Below, one piece after another: positions 63,101 through 64,000 of a stretch of DNA of 64,000 bases (positions are counted from its first letter, which is position 1; each line of letters begins with the position of its first letter). A program made the translations under genes and the position numbers. Origin of the DNA: Lysobacterales bacterium. Lineage in GTDB: Bacteria; Pseudomonadota; Gammaproteobacteria; Xanthomonadales; SZUA-5. The notes beneath the pieces were generated by a model. It saw only the letters and a list, made by a program, of their open reading frames with translations, had not been told where the DNA came from and made no database searches. The stretch lies in contig JALHMH010000026.1 of the NCBI GenBank assembly GCA_022844165.1, positions 1 through 64,000 of the forward strand, in the 5' to 3' direction.

Positions 63101-64000
63101 GCGTCATCGTCAGTCCGGTGGACGATACGCAAATCGACGGCGACCAGACGGGCACCTTGGTGTTGCAGAGCGCCACCAGCAGCGATACGCGTTTCAGTGG
63201 TGTCGATCCGAGCGATGTGGCGTTAACCAATCTCGACGACGACGGCCCGCAAATCCTGGTCGAACCCACGAACTTGATTGTCAGCGAGACCGGCACCAGC
63301 GCCAATTTCACGGTTCGCCTGACGGTTGCGCCAACGGCCCCGGTGCAAGTCACTCTGAGCAGCAGCGACGCCACGGAGTTCGCTGTGACGCCAGTGGAGT
63401 TGACCTTCACGCCGGGCAACTTCGGCGCCCAAACCGTGACGGTCACCGGCATCGACGACAGCGAGGTCGACGGCAATATCGTCGGCCAGGTCGTCACAGA
63501 TGCGGCGGTGAGCAGCGATTCGCGCTACCACGGCATCAACCCACCGAATGTGGTCGTGACCAATCTCGACGACGAAACGGCGCAGGTATTGGTCAGCCCG
63601 CCTGGCAGCATCGAGACCAGCGAAGATGGCAGTAGCGCAATCATCAGCGTGCAGTTGAGCACGCCACCGAACGCACCGGTGCGTATTGCCATGGGCAATG
63701 ACGATGCCGGCGAATGGTCGCTGGATCGAACGGAATTGGTGTTCCCTGCCGGTATCGCCGCCAGCCAGACGTTGACCGTTACCGGCGTCAACGACTTCGA
63801 TATCGACGGCGATATCCTCGGTGTGATTCGCCTCGCGCCCGCCGTCAGCGACGACGTGCGGTATCGCGGCATCGATCCGCCCGACGTGCCGGCGATCAAT
63901 CGCGATAACGACGCACCTGCCGCGATTCTGGTTTCGCCAGACGGCGTGTTAGAGACAACCGAATCCGGCAGTAGCGCCACCTTTGAAGTGCGGTTGTCCA
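57157..64000 (+). CDS. Giant exported protein 3: alpha-toroid, CARDB, propeller and Calx-beta repeats (3' end outside window)
   Basis: The frame is open from the ATG at 57157 to the window edge, giving 2281 complete codons. Signal peptide RHWSLLLILICWLAAPAQA. Domains in order: an alpha/alpha-toroid like prenyltransferase or squalene-cyclase repeats, residues about 20-270 (QQNADGGFPPAPG, SQQTDGGFLSAPG, QRADGSFDGDAF); carboxypeptidase-regulatory-like domains, about 285-640; a CARDB-like domain, about 650-760; seven FG-GAP-like units, about 830-1180 (AIGDIDNDGIAEII, VIADIDDDGLPEIVVG, IVVDVDGDQEAEIIIG), one propeller; CARDB-like domains (to about 1690); then Calx-beta-like repeats from about 62235. 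An EF-hand-like DDNGDGVIDEHD lies at about 59560. The first base overlaps the stop of giant protein 2. Confidence 0.85.
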   Translation, partial: MRHWSLLLILICWLAAPAQANVGAAIAWLDARENAAEGVHRSDDLANRVDTNAEALLTAQRLSLAAQFPLVAERAINDVGVGSYALARQARLRLDRGQSAAAQIAALLAQQNADGGFPPAPGLQSEAVTSAYAILALERAGQGGGTPVARAVGYLIASQQTDGGFLSAPGNTGSVFATADVAMAFAQIRDRFNLTVPVTRSIAFLLGRQRPDQSFGAAFESGLAIDALLALRADRTPLLGAVQALTARQRADGSFDGDAFVTAIVARALWQYGQPDVPPSSAGLSGRVLAAATDLPIQGATLALTGTANVNLTSNNQGRLQSTTLSPGPYQARLSFPGMRDVLFALTIQPSRVLDLGDLRMTQGTTPQDDFAIIRGTVTSSESGAPIAAAQLRILAPSSSVASDADGRYQFLQVAPGDITIAVSAEGYSSQQSTLNVVARGLVDLSFALTPQASTINGALIRGTVLHGQTSAPLAGVEIAVTAGAPPVATLTGADGSYSLATAAGALVSIRATKAEFDTVTAQTPLIDNQQLVFSPRLYPTGTTPADGNTARISGRIVNQGNRRPIRNASISATYPGGQRIVVSESNGSFVLSGVNGPTVQLAITADAHEPATLLVPILPLQQRDLGNIGLKPTTVDYYLPDMRIVASTLASSDPDTFALNSQFTVEVANSGNAVVTQDFTLLAFIDANGNGVFDPASEPEVGRVRVDDDVTIGGSVEVDIAVNAQLNFRDAPVAFWVDAENEVIEIDNDNNVGSSLLGCRKTPVPVSQSAVREKWHWRGLSSNPEINSLQQAISVAQLTDDNGDGVIDEHDIPDVVFTAGERLVFEPVRMALVALNGDTGSEIWSRTDFRFSNSSATAIGDIDNDGIAEIIAITDYRNEILAFEHDGTLKWRRLIGGPAVPDPRPLSPRFTADAPIIVNLDGDQEAEIILGRKAFRGLTGELLWEGQHDAGGDGGLPTGLPLQVAFGVASIAADVNLDGVMEVIAGRTLYDFEGNTIWHRGDINPENFVIGPSPPQAQSGYVAVGNFDTDNFAEIVLASGNELWLLEHTGATIWGPRLAPDGAFLGQPVIADIDDDGLPEIVVGSREQLTVFESDGTVKSTSEVEDGFGALGSTLFDLQNDGLYELIGSDETQMQIFDALGGTRLYFTLNSSQTISEFPIVVDVDGDQEAEIIIGGDHYRSLGAATPGVRVFEAAGGAWADAGSVWSSHAFHIDNVREDGTIPLLETPSWLTHNTYRVQRSPLPDPLGMPDFSVGDLRLIDQGPGLPPIVRVRVGNAGPVDAHSPAALTLYRGDPAAGGAVLREIRLDTLRPARFQIIDFGSIPLSGSGQLFAVVDPDDAARECREGNNQRTIAFSATNGLGDLQISTDKLNYRPGETVQVSAAVQNQGGLPANFSVAWLIRDSQNRTTATLTDEVFADVPAGEIRSRTQAWPSTGTLAGSYVVFAQLRNAEGIVIDSATVSFAISGDANGPAGGISVRASRAEYGAAEVPQLLYRAQNLSAGEIIRAPEIQITIAGPGGFNQERTFTPSDLFPGMAVDGELSVDGATASGVYNVTARLRSRLTNVVYATDFTSFGKNVTPTQLIEGFVNVARASLPLGETQTCLFTARNRGSSALLGANLRRRVVEIDSGVEKLSVPFAVDLAPGTDFVTSQAFATLGFTALEHACLLEIGEGTAWRVLDAEPFAIEGLPMPGVIVNPTQGLTTSETGSSANFTVRLATAPSADVTVPLTNTDTTEFSIAPTQLLFTSANWNIERTVTITGVDDDLVDGDQLGTIRVEPAQSSDASYNGLDGPDVAVTNLDNDTFAIRVSPGAIDVSEDGSTATVSFSANAAPTSIVSVPVSSSDPTEFSISASSIRITPENWQTPQSLVVTGVDDELLDGLQTGAIVTAPAESSDARFNGIDPIDVVARNADNESPAIIVTPQSVVTSERGAPQSFVVRLNAEPTAPVRIPLGAVDASEWQVLDLAIVLDASNWQQGRSVIVSPVDDTQIDGDQTGTLVLQSATSSDTRFSGVDPSDVALTNLDDDGPQILVEPTNLIVSETGTSANFTVRLTVAPTAPVQVTLSSSDATEFAVTPVELTFTPGNFGAQTVTVTGIDDSEVDGNIVGQVVTDAAVSSDSRYHGINPPNVVVTNLDDETAQVLVSPPGSIETSEDGSSAIISVQLSTPPNAPVRIAMGNDDAGEWSLDRTELVFPAGIAASQTLTVTGVNDFDIDGDILGVIRLAPAVSDDVRYRGIDPPDVPAINRDNDAPAAILVSPDGVLETTESGSSATFEVRLS
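62235..64000 (+). repeat. Six Calx-beta-like tandem repeats in giant protein 3 (last cut)
   Basis: Units start near 62235, 62573, 62911, 63246, 63585 and 63925, about 338 bases (112 residues) apart. Consensus: I-x-V-x-P-x-x-x-x-x-S-E-x-G-x-x-A-x-F-x-V-R-L, then S-S-D-x-x-E-F, then W-x-x-x-x-x-V-x-V-T-G-V-D-D, and SSD-x-R-Y/F-x-G-I-D-P. Nearly identical in spacing but only moderately alike in sequence. The sixth unit is cut by the window edge, so the array continues. Confidence 0.85.

Overview
The window is a stretch of high-GC chromosome from a gammaproteobacterium. The gene content (rpoZ-spoT, recC-recB-recD, a PilS-type kinase, a small YdcH/DUF465 protein, many lipoproteins and outer-membrane proteins) suggests Lysobacterales (Xanthomonadales), perhaps near Rhodanobacteraceae. 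Three further features point the same way by inference: compound hairpin repeats, a VVTGSRI segment in a beta-propeller lipoprotein, and an F-R-N-G-F-E protein terminus. No rRNA, tRNA, CRISPR array, insertion sequence or prophage was seen.

Layout. 1-3.9 kb (minus): edge of a probable defence locus, an SNF2-type helicase overlapping an AlbA_2/ATP-binding protein that runs off the window; a broken gene remnant lies just outside it. 4.2-5.8 kb: pxpB-pxpC (5-oxoprolinase subunits). 6.0-8.5 kb: rpoZ-spoT. 8.6-10.8 kb: an exported protein, a lipocalin lipoprotein and an AEC carrier. 11.0-19.5 kb: recC-recB-recD plus a bacterial PH-domain gene, all start/stop overlapped. 19.5-19.7 kb: five-hairpin repeat copy A. 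19.7-21.9 kb (minus): ECF sigma factor, anchored probable anti-sigma factor, two-PDZ periplasmic protein. 22.2-26.7 kb: pspA, a membrane-anchored solute-binding/OmpA fusion, tmk and an unknown membrane protein. 26.7-29.4 kb (minus): lipoprotein, SDR, MATE exporter. 29.5-33.1 kb: PilS-type kinase without a PilR, and an M1 aminopeptidase. 33.1-33.5 kb: direct repeat plus hairpin repeat copy B (inverted relative to A) directly before bioD. 34.2-38.2 kb: YdcH-like gene, pyrE-ppc and a terminator. 38.3-46.2 kb: outer-membrane barrel, unknown anchored protein, ThuA-like protein, alpha/beta hydrolase, beta-propeller lipoprotein, small membrane protein.

46.4-64.0 kb is one block of three giant exported proteins on the plus strand (1430, 2139 and at least 2281 residues) whose genes overlap by 8 and 1 bases. 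They carry beta-helix modules, two classes of Ig-like repeats in a partly alternating order, 17 cadherin-like repeats, an alpha-toroid domain, a likely seven-bladed integrin-like propeller and Calx-beta-like repeats. This looks like a coordinately made cell-surface or matrix assembly and is the most unusual part of the window.

Envelope upkeep is the recurring theme: the sigma/anti-sigma/PDZ group, the PspA group, lipoproteins, barrel protein and the giant cluster all act at the membrane or beyond. The core genes (recBCD, spoT, pyrE, ppc, tmk, bioD) are ordinary chromosomal genes.
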